Assembly (NCBI RefSeq): GCF_014199295.1
Contig: NZ_JACIJH010000003.1
Span: 124,001-188,000 of the forward strand
Length of the DNA stretch: 64,000 bases
Direction of reading: 5' to 3'
Source of the DNA: Sphingopyxis panaciterrulae
GTDB lineage: Bacteria; Pseudomonadota; Alphaproteobacteria; Sphingomonadales; Sphingomonadaceae
This document shows, piece by piece, positions 33,763 to 41,357 of the stretch. The notes beneath the pieces were generated by a model. The model saw only the letters and a list, made by a program, of their open reading frames with translations. It was not told where the DNA came from and did no database searches. How positions within the stretch are numbered: position 1 is the first letter of the stretch; each line of letters begins with the position of its first letter. The translations under genes and the position numbers were made by a program.

Positions 33763-34455
33763 GTGCCGCAGACCGCGAAAATCCTGATCGTCGAGGACGA
33801 CATGCATATTCGCCGGTTGCTGCGCGCGACGATGCAGCGCGCCGGGCACACCGTCGTCGAAGCGGCGGATGCGCGCCAGGCGATCGCGCTGCTCGACATC
33901 GAACGGCCCGATATCGTGCTGCTCGATCTCGGGCTCCCCGACCGCGACGGTCTCGAACTCATCGAGCCCGTTCGCCTGCGGTCGGCGGCAACACTCATCG
34001 TCGTTTCCGCACGCGAAGACAGCGCCGAGAAGGTCGCCGCGCTCGATCTCGGCGCCGACGACTATATCACCAAGCCTTTCGACACCGACGAACTGCTCGC
34101 CCGCATCCGCACCGCGTTGCGTCATCAGCGCGCGGCAGCGGACGGGGACGAGATCGGCGTGGTCGAAACCGGCGCGGTACGGATCGACCTCGATCACCGC
34201 CGCGTCTTTCGCGACGATATCGAGGTCCATCTGACACCAAAGGAATATGCCGTCCTCGCCGAACTTGCCCGCCGGGCGGATCGCGTGCTCAGCCACGCCC
34301 AGTTGCTGAAGTCGGTATGGGGGCCGGCGCACGCCGACAAGGTCGAATATCTCCGGATCGCGGTGCGAGGGCTGCGCCAGAAACTCGAAGTCGATCCGTC
34401 CCAGCCGAAACTGATCATCAACGAGTTGGCCGTCGGCTACAGGCTACGCCAATGA
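33763..34455 (+). CDS. kdpE: KDP operon response regulator KdpE
   Basis: A 230-residue OmpR-type regulator, partner of KdpD. Receiver: VEDD (residues 10-13), phospho-acceptor Asp55 in LLDLGLPDRDG, ADDYITKPFD with the conserved Lys. The effector domain has LTPKEYAVLAELARR and VAVGYRL-type C-terminus. It starts at GTG 33763, 9 bp after kdpC, so the activator lies in the operon it controls while its kinase is divergent. Confidence 0.94.
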   Translation: MPQTAKILIVEDDMHIRRLLRATMQRAGHTVVEAADARQAIALLDIERPDIVLLDLGLPDRDGLELIEPVRLRSAATLIVVSAREDSAEKVAALDLGADDYITKPFDTDELLARIRTALRHQRAAADGDEIGVVETGAVRIDLDHRRVFRDDIEVHLTPKEYAVLAELARRADRVLSHAQLLKSVWGPAHADKVEYLRIAVRGLRQKLEVDPSQPKLIINELAVGYRLRQ

Positions 34456-34474
34456 CCCGGATCATCGACCGCTC

Positions 34475-35170
34475 TCAATCGGCCCAACCCTTGTCGCGCG
34501 CGACGCGCTCGGCGGCGGCATCGAGCGGGGCACCCGCCATCATTGCAGCCGCATCGGCGGCCAGATCGCCCGACGCGGCCTGGCGATAGGCTGGGCGCGT
34601 CTCGCCGCGCAGCGTTCGTTCGAGCGTCCAGCGGCTTCCCTCGCGACATCCGATGCCGGCAAGGCCGTCGCCTTCGAAGCTACGGCAATAACGACCTGTC
34701 TCGTCGCGAAAGCTGAGGCCAATGCGCACCGCAGCATCGGCGGGCTGATTCGAGGCAAGCTGTGTATCGAGGGCCTCGGCCAGCGTCCCCGACGCGACGA
34801 GTGCGCCGTTCGCATCGACGACCCCGGCGGCGGGCATCCACGGACGAAGGCCGATCGTCAGCCCCAGCACCAGCGACGCCGCGATCGCGCCCCAATGGAT
34901 CGGCGCGAAGCGTGCGCGCCTCGCCTCGCGGCGATCGGCCAGGCTGGTATCGACCTGATCGTCGACCAGCAGCGCCCGCAGTCTTTGGGGGGGCTCTTCC
35001 TCGGCAATGGGAGCGAAATGCGTCGTCAGCCGTGCCTTCAGTGCGCGGTGGCGCGCGATCTCGGCCGCCAGCGCAGGATCGCTTTCGGCCTCGCGCGCGA
35101 TCCGGCGGGCGGTCAGATCGTCGAGCTCGCCATCGACGAAGGCCGCGACGGTGGCGGGGTCGAATGTCAT
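34475..35170 (-). CDS. Anti-sigma factor (membrane-anchored)
   Basis: A 231-residue protein. The N-terminal cytoplasmic part (FDPATVAAFVDGELDD) matches the start of many anti-sigma domains, though without zinc-finger cysteines. One helix follows near residues 92-112 (WGAIAASLVLGLTIGL), then a periplasmic domain with LSFRDETGRYCRSFEGDGLAGIGC. Its start overlaps the sigma gene stop by ATGA, the standard ECF sigma/anti-sigma arrangement. Release is probably triggered in the periplasm; the signal is unknown. Confidence 0.85.
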   Translation of the reverse strand: MTFDPATVAAFVDGELDDLTARRIAREAESDPALAAEIARHRALKARLTTHFAPIAEEEPPQRLRALLVDDQVDTSLADRREARRARFAPIHWGAIAASLVLGLTIGLRPWMPAAGVVDANGALVASGTLAEALDTQLASNQPADAAVRIGLSFRDETGRYCRSFEGDGLAGIGCREGSRWTLERTLRGETRPAYRQAASGDLAADAAAMMAGAPLDAAAERVARDKGWAD

Positions 35171-35655
35171 GCCGCCTCTCCCAGCAAATGCATCAGCGTC
35201 TCGCGCCCGCGCGCGAGGCGCGAGGTGACGGTGCCGATCGGCACCTCCAATATCGCGGCGGCCTCGCGATAGGCATAGCCTTCGACAAGCACGAGCATCA
35301 CCACCTCGCGCTGCTCGTCGGGCAGGCGCGCCATCGCGCCGTCCACGTCGCCGCGCAGTGCGCCGGCCTCGACCTCGGCGGCGCCGTCGCCCGCGATCTG
35401 CGTGATCGCATCGTCGATCGGGGTGTGAACGCCGCGCCGGCCCGCGGCGCGGCGCTCATCAATCCAGAGGTTGCGCGTGATGCGGTACATCCAGCTATCC
35501 AGTCTTGTCCCATTCTGCCATTGATCGCGTGATTTCAGGGCGCGTTCGATCGCCGCCTGGCACAGGTCGTCGGCATCGCCGGCGCTTCCTGCCAGCCCGC
35601 GCGCGAAGCGGCGCAGGCGGGGCAGTAGTTCGACCAGTTGCTCTTCGAAGCGCAT
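35167..35655 (-). CDS. ECF RNA polymerase sigma factor
   Basis: A 162-residue group IV sigma factor. Region 2 covers residues 8-75 (RFARGLAGSAGDADDLCQAA, RLDSWMYRITRNLWID) and region 4 covers about 105-155 (LPDEQREVVMLVLVEGYAYREAA, IPIGTVTSRLARGRETL pattern). ATG 35655 follows AGGAGGGCG. It should direct transcription from the GGAAG-N17-CGTT sites at 35681-35712 and 37057-37082, including its own. The anti-sigma gene overlaps downstream. Confidence 0.93.
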   Translation of the reverse strand: MRFEEQLVELLPRLRRFARGLAGSAGDADDLCQAAIERALKSRDQWQNGTRLDSWMYRITRNLWIDERRAAGRRGVHTPIDDAITQIAGDGAAEVEAGALRGDVDGAMARLPDEQREVVMLVLVEGYAYREAAAILEVPIGTVTSRLARGRETLMHLLGEAA

Positions 35656-35680
35656 CGCCCTCCTTTTCGGCCTGTTCGAA

Positions 35681-35712
35681 GGAAGAAACGACAGCCTATT
35701 ATCGTTTCTTCC
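35681..35712. promoter_or_regulatory. Symmetric bidirectional ECF promoter
   Basis: A perfect 11-bp inverted repeat, GGAAGAAACGA (35681-35691) and TCGTTTCTTCC (35702-35712), is centred on 10 bp. Each strand therefore reads GGAAG-N17-CGTT, matching the GGAAC-N16/17-CGTT style of ECF promoters. Plus-strand transcripts would start near 35714 before the subtilase (ATG 35760); minus-strand transcripts near 35680 before the sigma gene (ATG 35655). Sigma recognition is inferred. Confidence 0.65.
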
Positions 35713-35759
35713 GCATCCTGCTAAATTTTTCCGGAAAAAAGACCCGTGCGAGCCATGCG

Positions 35760-37037
35760 ATGACATATTGGACGCCCCTGCTCTCAGCCCTCCTCTGCCT
35801 CCTGCCTGCCGGGATGGGACCGCCCGCCGCGGCGCAGATCGCCTTGCCGCCGATCCAGCTTCCCGACGCAACCCGCACGCTGCCGCCGCTCCCCGACCTC
35901 CGCGCCGAGCCCCTGATATCGGTCGTCGACCGCCTGGCGCAGGGCCGTCTCGACCGCATCGCCGCGCTGCTCCACGACCGCCACGAATACATCGAACGCG
36001 ACGAACAAGGCGAGCCCGCCGTGCGCGGGGTCCTCGTCGCGAGCGGGATCGACTCGACGATGATCGCGCGCGCCGCGGACGCAGGCTTCGCGCTGCTCGA
36101 CCGCGACCGCATCGAAGGGCTGGGCCTCGACATCGCGCGCTTTCGCATTCCCGAGGGACGCAGCCTCGGACGCGCCCGCAAGCAGCTCGCGAAACTGCTC
36201 CCTGAGGCAGAGGTCGACGTCGATAATATCTATGCCGCGAGCGGCGCAGCAGGCGGTGCGCTTTCACACGCGACGCTGGCAGCGGCAAGCAGCGGCGGCG
36301 GCACCACAACCCTGGGGCTGATCGACGCCGGCGTCGCGGCGCACCCGTCGATTGCGGGCCGCATCGAACAGCGCGGATTTGCACAGGGCGCGCCGACGCC
36401 CAGCCGCCACGGCACGGCGGTCGCCTCGCTCCTCGTCGGGAGCGGCGCGGTGCGCGGCGCCGCGCCGGGACAGCGGCTGCTCGCCGCCGACGTCTATGGA
36501 ACCGATCCCGCGGGCGGCAGCGCCAGCGCGATCGCGCGCGCGCTCGGCTGGCTGGCCCAGCGCGGGGTCGCGGTCGCGACGATCAGCCTCGTCGGCCCCG
36601 ACAACAAGTTGCTGGCAGCGGCCGTCACGCGGGCGCAGCAGCGCGGCATGTTGATCGTCGCGGCGGTCGGAAACGACGGGCCGGCCGCGCCGCCCGCCTA
36701 TCCCGCATCCTATCGCGGCGTACTCGCAGTGACGGGCGTCGACGCGAAGGACCGCCTGCTGCCCGAAGCGGGCCGTGCGCTCCATGTCGATTTCGCCGCG
36801 CCCGGCGATGATGTGCTCGCGGCAACCGGCACGGACAGCAGGGACCGGCTGCGCGGCACCTCCTTCGCGGCGCCGCTCGTCGCCGGCCGGCTGGCGCTTC
36901 GCTATCCCGCGCCCGCGGTGGCGCGTATCGGCCCTGCCATTGCTGCGCTCGTTCTCGAGGCGCGCGACCTGGGCCAGAGGGGCCGCGACAAAATCTATGG
37001 CCACGGCCTGATTTGCGGCGACTGCGGCGGGCGCTGA
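35760..37037 (+). CDS. Secreted subtilisin-like serine protease (S8)
   Basis: A 425-residue exported protease. Signal peptide residues 1-26 end GPPAAAQ. A pro-region (about 30-165) precedes the catalytic domain with Asp in LGLIDAGVA, His in SRHGTAVASLL, Asn in VAAVGNDGP and Ser in GTSFAAPLVAG. All catalytic positions are present. The C-terminus carries a CGDCGG motif. It diverges from the ECF sigma gene across the symmetric promoter, so it is probably induced by that sigma. Extracytoplasmic protein turnover is a plausible role. Confidence 0.88.
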   Translation: MTYWTPLLSALLCLLPAGMGPPAAAQIALPPIQLPDATRTLPPLPDLRAEPLISVVDRLAQGRLDRIAALLHDRHEYIERDEQGEPAVRGVLVASGIDSTMIARAADAGFALLDRDRIEGLGLDIARFRIPEGRSLGRARKQLAKLLPEAEVDVDNIYAASGAAGGALSHATLAAASSGGGTTTLGLIDAGVAAHPSIAGRIEQRGFAQGAPTPSRHGTAVASLLVGSGAVRGAAPGQRLLAADVYGTDPAGGSASAIARALGWLAQRGVAVATISLVGPDNKLLAAAVTRAQQRGMLIVAAVGNDGPAAPPAYPASYRGVLAVTGVDAKDRLLPEAGRALHVDFAAPGDDVLAATGTDSRDRLRGTSFAAPLVAGRLALRYPAPAVARIGPAIAALVLEARDLGQRGRDKIYGHGLICGDCGGR

Positions 37038-37056
37038 CTCCCCTCGCGCTTTTTTT

Positions 37057-37082
37057 GGAAGAAAAGCGAAACCACCATCGTT
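37057..37082 (+). promoter_or_regulatory. Third GGAAG-N17-CGTT promoter
   Basis: GGAAG (37057-37061) and CGTT (37079-37082) are separated by 17 bp, the spacing seen in the symmetric site at 35681-35712, and the extended sequence GGAAGAAA is also shared. It lies 48 bp before the start of the Gly-rich secreted protein, predicting membership in the same sigma regulon. Confidence 0.6.
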
Positions 37083-37129
37083 CTCTCCCCAGGTCCGCCC
37101 CCTCCGGACCGCGTTTCAGGAGAAGGACA

Positions 37130-37987
37130 ATGACGCATCGTATCTTCCTCTCGGCCACCGCGCTCGCCGCGGCGACGCTGGCATTCTCAGCCCCCGCCTC
37201 GGCGCAGCTTCTCGGCGGCAGCGGGGGTCTGGGCGGCGGTCTCGGCGGCACGTTGGGCGGCACGCTCGGCAACCCTACCGGCCCCATCGGCAGCACGCTG
37301 GGCACCACAGGCGACCTGACCGGATCGGGCCGCGGCGACGCCCATATCGACCGCCGTTCGGGCCGTGTACAGGGCAAGGGCAGCGCCAACGCCCATGGCC
37401 GCGGCTCGGCGGACGGCCAGGGCGATCTACTGGGCCAAACCATAGGCGGCAGCGCGAGCGGATCGGGCGATGCTTCGGGCAGCGGCAGCCTCGACGCGCA
37501 GGCCGTCGGCACCGATTTCGTCGGCCAGACTGCGCGCGGCGCCGTCGGCAGCGTCCGGGGCGCCGCCTCATCCGCCGCCGGCGCCGCTCGCGGCACGGTC
37601 GGGACTGCCCGCGGCTCTGCAGGTCAGGCGCTGTCGAACGTCTCGGGCAGCGCCGACGCGACCGGCTCGGCCGCGGGCAGCTTCCAGGGCAGTCTCGGTC
37701 AGCTTGCCGCCGCAGGAACCGGCGCGGCAGACGGCGCGGGCATGTTCGCGATCGAACCGGGCATGGCGGTCACCGACGCGCGTGGCAAGGTGATCGGCCA
37801 TGTCCAGGAACTGCGGCAGACGGGACGCGGCGTCGTCGAAACCGTGACGGTCGAGGTCGGCAACCGCGTCGCCACCCTTCCCGCCGCCAGCTTCACCGGC
37901 TCGGGCGACGTCCTCGTCACCGGCATGACCAAGGGCCAGCTCAAGGACACCGCCGAACAGCAGGATGCTCGCGCCGGGCGCCGCTGA
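37130..37987 (+). CDS. Glycine-rich secreted protein with PRC-barrel-like C-terminus
   Basis: A 285-residue exported protein. ATG 37130 follows AGGAGAAGG; signal peptide residues 1-25 end SAPASAQ. Residues 26-200 are Gly/Ser/Ala-rich with degenerate repeats of GG(L)GGTLG and later GSASGSGDASGSG. The last 75 residues (FAIEPGMAVTDARGKVIGHV, VEVGNRVATLPAASF) resemble a PRC-barrel domain. Function is unknown; a cell-envelope role under ECF sigma control is inferred from the promoter and neighbours. Confidence 0.72.
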   Translation: MTHRIFLSATALAAATLAFSAPASAQLLGGSGGLGGGLGGTLGGTLGNPTGPIGSTLGTTGDLTGSGRGDAHIDRRSGRVQGKGSANAHGRGSADGQGDLLGQTIGGSASGSGDASGSGSLDAQAVGTDFVGQTARGAVGSVRGAASSAAGAARGTVGTARGSAGQALSNVSGSADATGSAAGSFQGSLGQLAAAGTGAADGAGMFAIEPGMAVTDARGKVIGHVQELRQTGRGVVETVTVEVGNRVATLPAASFTGSGDVLVTGMTKGQLKDTAEQQDARAGRR

Positions 37988-38013
37988 ACGACAGGATCGG
38001 AAATGAAGGAAGG

Positions 38014-38042
38014 ATGCGCCGGCGCTTGGGCCGGCGCATTTT
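38014..38042 (+). terminator. Intrinsic terminator after the Gly-rich protein gene
   Basis: A perfect 10-bp stem ATGCGCCGGC (38014-38023) / GCCGGCGCAT (38030-38039) with loop GCTTGG is followed directly by TTTT. It ends transcription 27 bp after the stop codon. Confidence 0.85.
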
Positions 38043-38151
38043 CCTTGGATAAATCTCCCGAATCCCTTCTTGGTACAGGCTTCGTCCCATTCCTCCATTG
38101 GCTTGGCGCTCCGGCTTCTTTACGCCGCAATAACCAATCAGGGGGTTTCCG

Positions 38152-38868
38152 ATGAAAAGCCGTATCTTGCCCGTCTTCGCCGCCGCCGCGCTCGCCGCGC
38201 TTCCTGCTATTGCGCATGCCGATGTCATCAAGCTTGACAGCGGCGACGTCGGCAACAGCTTCACGGTCGATTACGACGGCTATACCGGCAGCGGAACGAT
38301 CGACGGGCTCGCGTCGCAGATCGTCTTCACCCTGACCGGCACGACGGACAACAGCTATACGCTCAGCTACGCGGTGGCGAACACCTCGGACACTCCGATC
38401 ACGGGTTCGCGCGTTTCGGGCTTCGGCTTCAACACCGACCCGACCATCAGCGGCGCATCGAGCACCGGAACCTATACGGTGACTGCACTCGATTCCAACG
38501 TACCCAACGTCGGCACGGTCGATGTCTGCTTCAAGGGCGGCGGCGGCACCAACAGCTGCGCTGGCGGTGGCGGCGGCGGCGTCAGCCTGGGCGATTCGGG
38601 CTCTGGGTCGCTGACGCTCTCCTTCTCGTCGCCCGTGACTTCGCTGACGCTCAGCGATTTCTTCACGCGCTATCAGTCGATCAGCGGCGCCGGCTCGACA
38701 ACCTCGGCGGTCGGCAGCGGCACGATCAGTTCGTCCTCGGGCGGCAGTTCGGGCGGCACGCCGGTTCCCGAACCCGGCATGTTCGGCCTGTTCGCGCTGG
38801 GCGTCGGCGCCTTGATGTTCCGCCGGCGGCGCAAGTCGGCGCCTGCGCCGCAACTCGCGATCGCCTGA
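38152..38868 (+). CDS. PEP-CTERM anchored secreted protein
   Basis: A 238-residue exported protein. Signal peptide residues 1-23 end AIAHA. A beta-rich, Thr/Ser/Gly-rich body contains one Cys pair (VDVCFKGGGGTNSCAGG) around a poly-Gly stretch. The C-terminus is a PEP-CTERM sorting signal: PVPEPG, a hydrophobic helix (GLFALGVGALMF) and RRRRK. Such tails are cut by exosortase/archaeosortase-type enzymes, and the protein should end up at the surface or in extracellular polymer. The cistern-type PEP-CTERM family is a possible match from memory. A TPR lipoprotein typical of PEP-CTERM systems is adjacent and convergent. Confidence 0.82.
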   Translation: MKSRILPVFAAAALAALPAIAHADVIKLDSGDVGNSFTVDYDGYTGSGTIDGLASQIVFTLTGTTDNSYTLSYAVANTSDTPITGSRVSGFGFNTDPTISGASSTGTYTVTALDSNVPNVGTVDVCFKGGGGTNSCAGGGGGGVSLGDSGSGSLTLSFSSPVTSLTLSDFFTRYQSISGAGSTTSAVGSGTISSSSGGSSGGTPVPEPGMFGLFALGVGALMFRRRRKSAPAPQLAIA

Positions 38869-38883
38869 TCCGGATCTGCGCGG

Positions 38884-38905
38884 CCGCTGATCTTCGGATC
38901 AGCGG
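38884..38905. terminator. UUCG-capped hairpin between convergent genes
   Basis: A perfect 9-bp stem CCGCTGATC (38884-38892) / GATCAGCGG (38897-38905) is closed by the very stable TTCG tetraloop. It works on either strand and includes the stop codon (38899-38901) of the minus-strand lipoprotein gene. The following T-run is weak. Confidence 0.6.
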
Positions 38906-40419
38906 TTCGTCGCTTCCCAATGCGACTTTATCGCGGCGCTGCCCGGCGCCAGGCGATGCGCCTTGGCCAGATAGTCGCGTCCGACCGCGCGATCCGTCCC
39001 GGACGACCAGAGCACCCAGCCCAGACTGTCGAGAATCGAAGCATTGTCGGGTGCCTGCTTCAGCGCATCTTTCAGCAGCGTGATCGCCTGGTCCGCCTGC
39101 CCGTCCTGAAAATGCGCCCAGCCCAGATTGTTGAGAATCAACGCGTCGGGCCGGACGCCCTCGCGCTCGATCAGCGCCTCATATGCCAGGATCGCCCCTT
39201 TCCAGTTCTTCACCGCCAACGCCCGATCGGCCCGAACGAGCAAATTGGCCGTCCGGGCGGGCGATGGCTTCGCGGCCCGCGCCGCATAGCCGGCCGCGGC
39301 CTTGGCCTGTCCCGCCGCCTTCGCATGGCGGGCGAGCGCCGCGAGGACCGCGCGCGACGGATCGGGACGGGCAGCCAGGGGTTCGAGCGTCGCCACCGCG
39401 CGCCCGGGATCGTCCGTCGCCGCAAAGGCGGACGCCAGCATCAGCGCGGCATCCTCGTCCCGCACCCCGCCACCCAGATAGCGCGACAGTTCGGCGATCG
39501 CGATGTCGTGATTGCCCAGCGCCATCGCGACCCGCCCCGCCAATAGCTGAATCGCCGGGCGGTCGCCGGCGAGCTGGCGGGCGGCCAGCAATTTTTCCTG
39601 CGCCGCTCGCGGATCGCCGCGCAGCAGCGCCAGCCGCGATTCGGCGATCGCGGTCGCCGGCGATTGCGGCGCCATCCGGTGCAGCCGCTCGACGACCGCG
39701 CTCAAGCCCTTCGCATCCTCGATCGCCGCGAGCAGTTCGGCCTGCGCGGCAAGCGGGCCGCTGTTCAGCGGATTCCGCTTTTCGGCCGCCGCATAATGCG
39801 CCAGCGCGCCGCTGACATTGGCACGGCGCTGATCGAGCGCGCCCGCGACCATCTCGATCTCGAACCCGTCGCCTCCCGCCTTGCGCGCGGTCGCGATCAG
39901 CCGCTCGGCTTCGGGCAGGTCGCCGCGCACGATCGCGAGGCGCGCCGCCACCGGCTGGAGCCCGGCATCGCCGGGATGATCGGTCAGGCCGGCAGCGACC
40001 TCCTTCTCCGCAGCCCCCGTGTCGCCGCCGTCGATCGCGCACAAGGCACGCACGCGCCGCAGCGTGGCGGACAAAGGCGTCTTGCCCGGCGCGGCCGCCA
40101 GAAGATCGCCGCACTGGCCGCGAAGCATGTCGGCTTCCGCGCGCATGTCCGTCAGTTCGGCCGATGCGGCCCCGTCGCCGAGGCGCGCCAGGGTCGCCGC
40201 CGCCCCGACGCCGTCGCCGCTCGCGATCTGAATCCGCGCCATGAGCGTCAACGCGCCCGCGTTGGCGGGCTCTGCCTTCAGAAGATTCATGAGTTCGATT
40301 CGCGCATCGGCCCATTGCCCTCCGGCATAAAGGCGCTGCGCCTCATCGAGGCTCGCGTCGCGCCCCGGCTGGCAGGCAGCGAGGAGCGCGAGCGCGGGCA
40401 AAATCAGTAATGGGCGCAT
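38899..40419 (-). CDS. TPR-repeat lipoprotein, probably PEP-CTERM system type
   Basis: A 506-residue outer lipoprotein. The lipobox LALLAAC lies at residues 10-16, and most of the remainder is tetratricopeptide repeats (YAGGQWADARIELMNLLKAEP; LNNLGWAHFQDGQADQAITL near the end). Proteins of this layout accompany PEP-CTERM/exosortase systems and help export or polysaccharide assembly. The convergent neighbour is a PEP-CTERM protein, which supports this, but no exosortase gene is in view. A general TPR lipoprotein is the alternative. Confidence 0.75.
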   Translation of the reverse strand: MRPLLILPALALLAACQPGRDASLDEAQRLYAGGQWADARIELMNLLKAEPANAGALTLMARIQIASGDGVGAAATLARLGDGAASAELTDMRAEADMLRGQCGDLLAAAPGKTPLSATLRRVRALCAIDGGDTGAAEKEVAAGLTDHPGDAGLQPVAARLAIVRGDLPEAERLIATARKAGGDGFEIEMVAGALDQRRANVSGALAHYAAAEKRNPLNSGPLAAQAELLAAIEDAKGLSAVVERLHRMAPQSPATAIAESRLALLRGDPRAAQEKLLAARQLAGDRPAIQLLAGRVAMALGNHDIAIAELSRYLGGGVRDEDAALMLASAFAATDDPGRAVATLEPLAARPDPSRAVLAALARHAKAAGQAKAAAGYAARAAKPSPARTANLLVRADRALAVKNWKGAILAYEALIEREGVRPDALILNNLGWAHFQDGQADQAITLLKDALKQAPDNASILDSLGWVLWSSGTDRAVGRDYLAKAHRLAPGSAAIKSHWEATNR

Positions 40420-40494
40420 CCGGTCGAACCTCCCTCGGAACCTTTGCGAGGGAGTCTAGAGGCCAATGGTCACCGGTGCGTTAAGCAGCCATGC

Positions 40495-40869
40495 TCAGCG
40501 GCACTTCAATTCGCCGCGATCGATCGCGCGCCCGAGCAGGCCTCCGCCCGCGGCGCCGATAATCGTCCCGACGGTCCGGTCGCGCCCGCCGTCGAGTTCG
40601 CGGCCGAGAAGCGCACCCGCGGCCGCGCCGATGATGAGCCCGGTCGTCCCATTGTCGCGGCGGCAGTGATAACGGCCGTCGTCGCCGCGCCAGACGCGAT
40701 CGTCGCGCGACAGGCGCCGCGGCTCATAATAGCGTCCATAGCTGTCATAGAGCGCGCGATCCTTGGCGCGCTTGCCGTGCGCCGGAGCCCAGGGCGGCGG
40801 GTCGGCCCAGGCCGAAGCGGAAGGCATGGCGACGGCGGCAAGAACCGCGGCGGCGAGAAATTTCTTCAC
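40495..40869 (-). CDS. Glycine-zipper 2TM domain protein
   Basis: A 124-residue exported protein. GTG 40869 follows AGGAAAG and gives signal peptide VKKFLAAAVLAAVAMPSASAWA; the frame extends back over the tRNA gene, which rules out longer starts. The C-terminal half holds two glycine-zipper helices, LIIGAAAGALLGRELDGG and VGTIIGAAGGGLLGRAID, typical of outer-membrane or periplasmic envelope proteins. Function unknown. Confidence 0.82.
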   Translation of the reverse strand: MKKFLAAAVLAAVAMPSASAWADPPPWAPAHGKRAKDRALYDSYGRYYEPRRLSRDDRVWRGDDGRYHCRRDNGTTGLIIGAAAGALLGRELDGGRDRTVGTIIGAAGGGLLGRAIDRGELKCR

Positions 40870-41015
40870 GGCACTTTCCTTTCTCTGCTCCGCATCGAAT
40901 AGCCCCCGCCGCCCGAACCCGCGATGAACGGCCAAGCAGCGAAGCGGTTGTTTCGAAGCTGGATTCCAAGACACGAATTGACAGGGCTGGACGTTGCTGA
41001 CTGGCAAAAGATAGG

Positions 41016-41108
41016 TGGCGGAGACGGAGGGATTCGAACCCTCGGTACCGGATTTACCAGTACGACGGTTTAGCAAACCGTTGGTTTCAGCCACTCACCC
41101 ACGTCTCC
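41016..41108 (-). tRNA. tRNA-Ser (anticodon GCT)
   Basis: A 93-nt class II tRNA. Acceptor arms GGAGACG / CGTCTCC pair fully. The anticodon stem-loop CGGTTTGCTAAACCG gives anticodon GCU. A long variable arm (TACTGGTAAATCCGGTA) marks tRNA-Ser. The T arm is GAGGGTTCGAATCCCTC, followed by discriminator G and encoded CCA. Confidence 0.96.
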
Positions 41109-41357
41109 GCATGGCTGCCGCGCTAACGGCAGTTTGGCCTCGGCGGGCGCTATAGCCAGCACCGCGACGCGCCGCAACGCCCAATATTGCCCTTTTTCGC
41201 TGCCGTTCCAGATCAGCTACGCCAAAAGCGATTCGACCCGGCGTAAAATCGACTCGGGTCATCGCCGGTTCATTGCCCGCGATTCAAAGAGAGAGTCATG
41301 GTCGAAAGCGGGTCGCGCGTTTATCGTGGGTCGCCAGCGAAGAGAGTGGGGAAGATT

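Noticed and set aside
35681-35712. General stress EcfG promoter
   Set aside because: The -35 reads GGAAG rather than GGAAC, and no NepR/PhyR genes are nearby, so assignment to the local ECF sigma is simpler.
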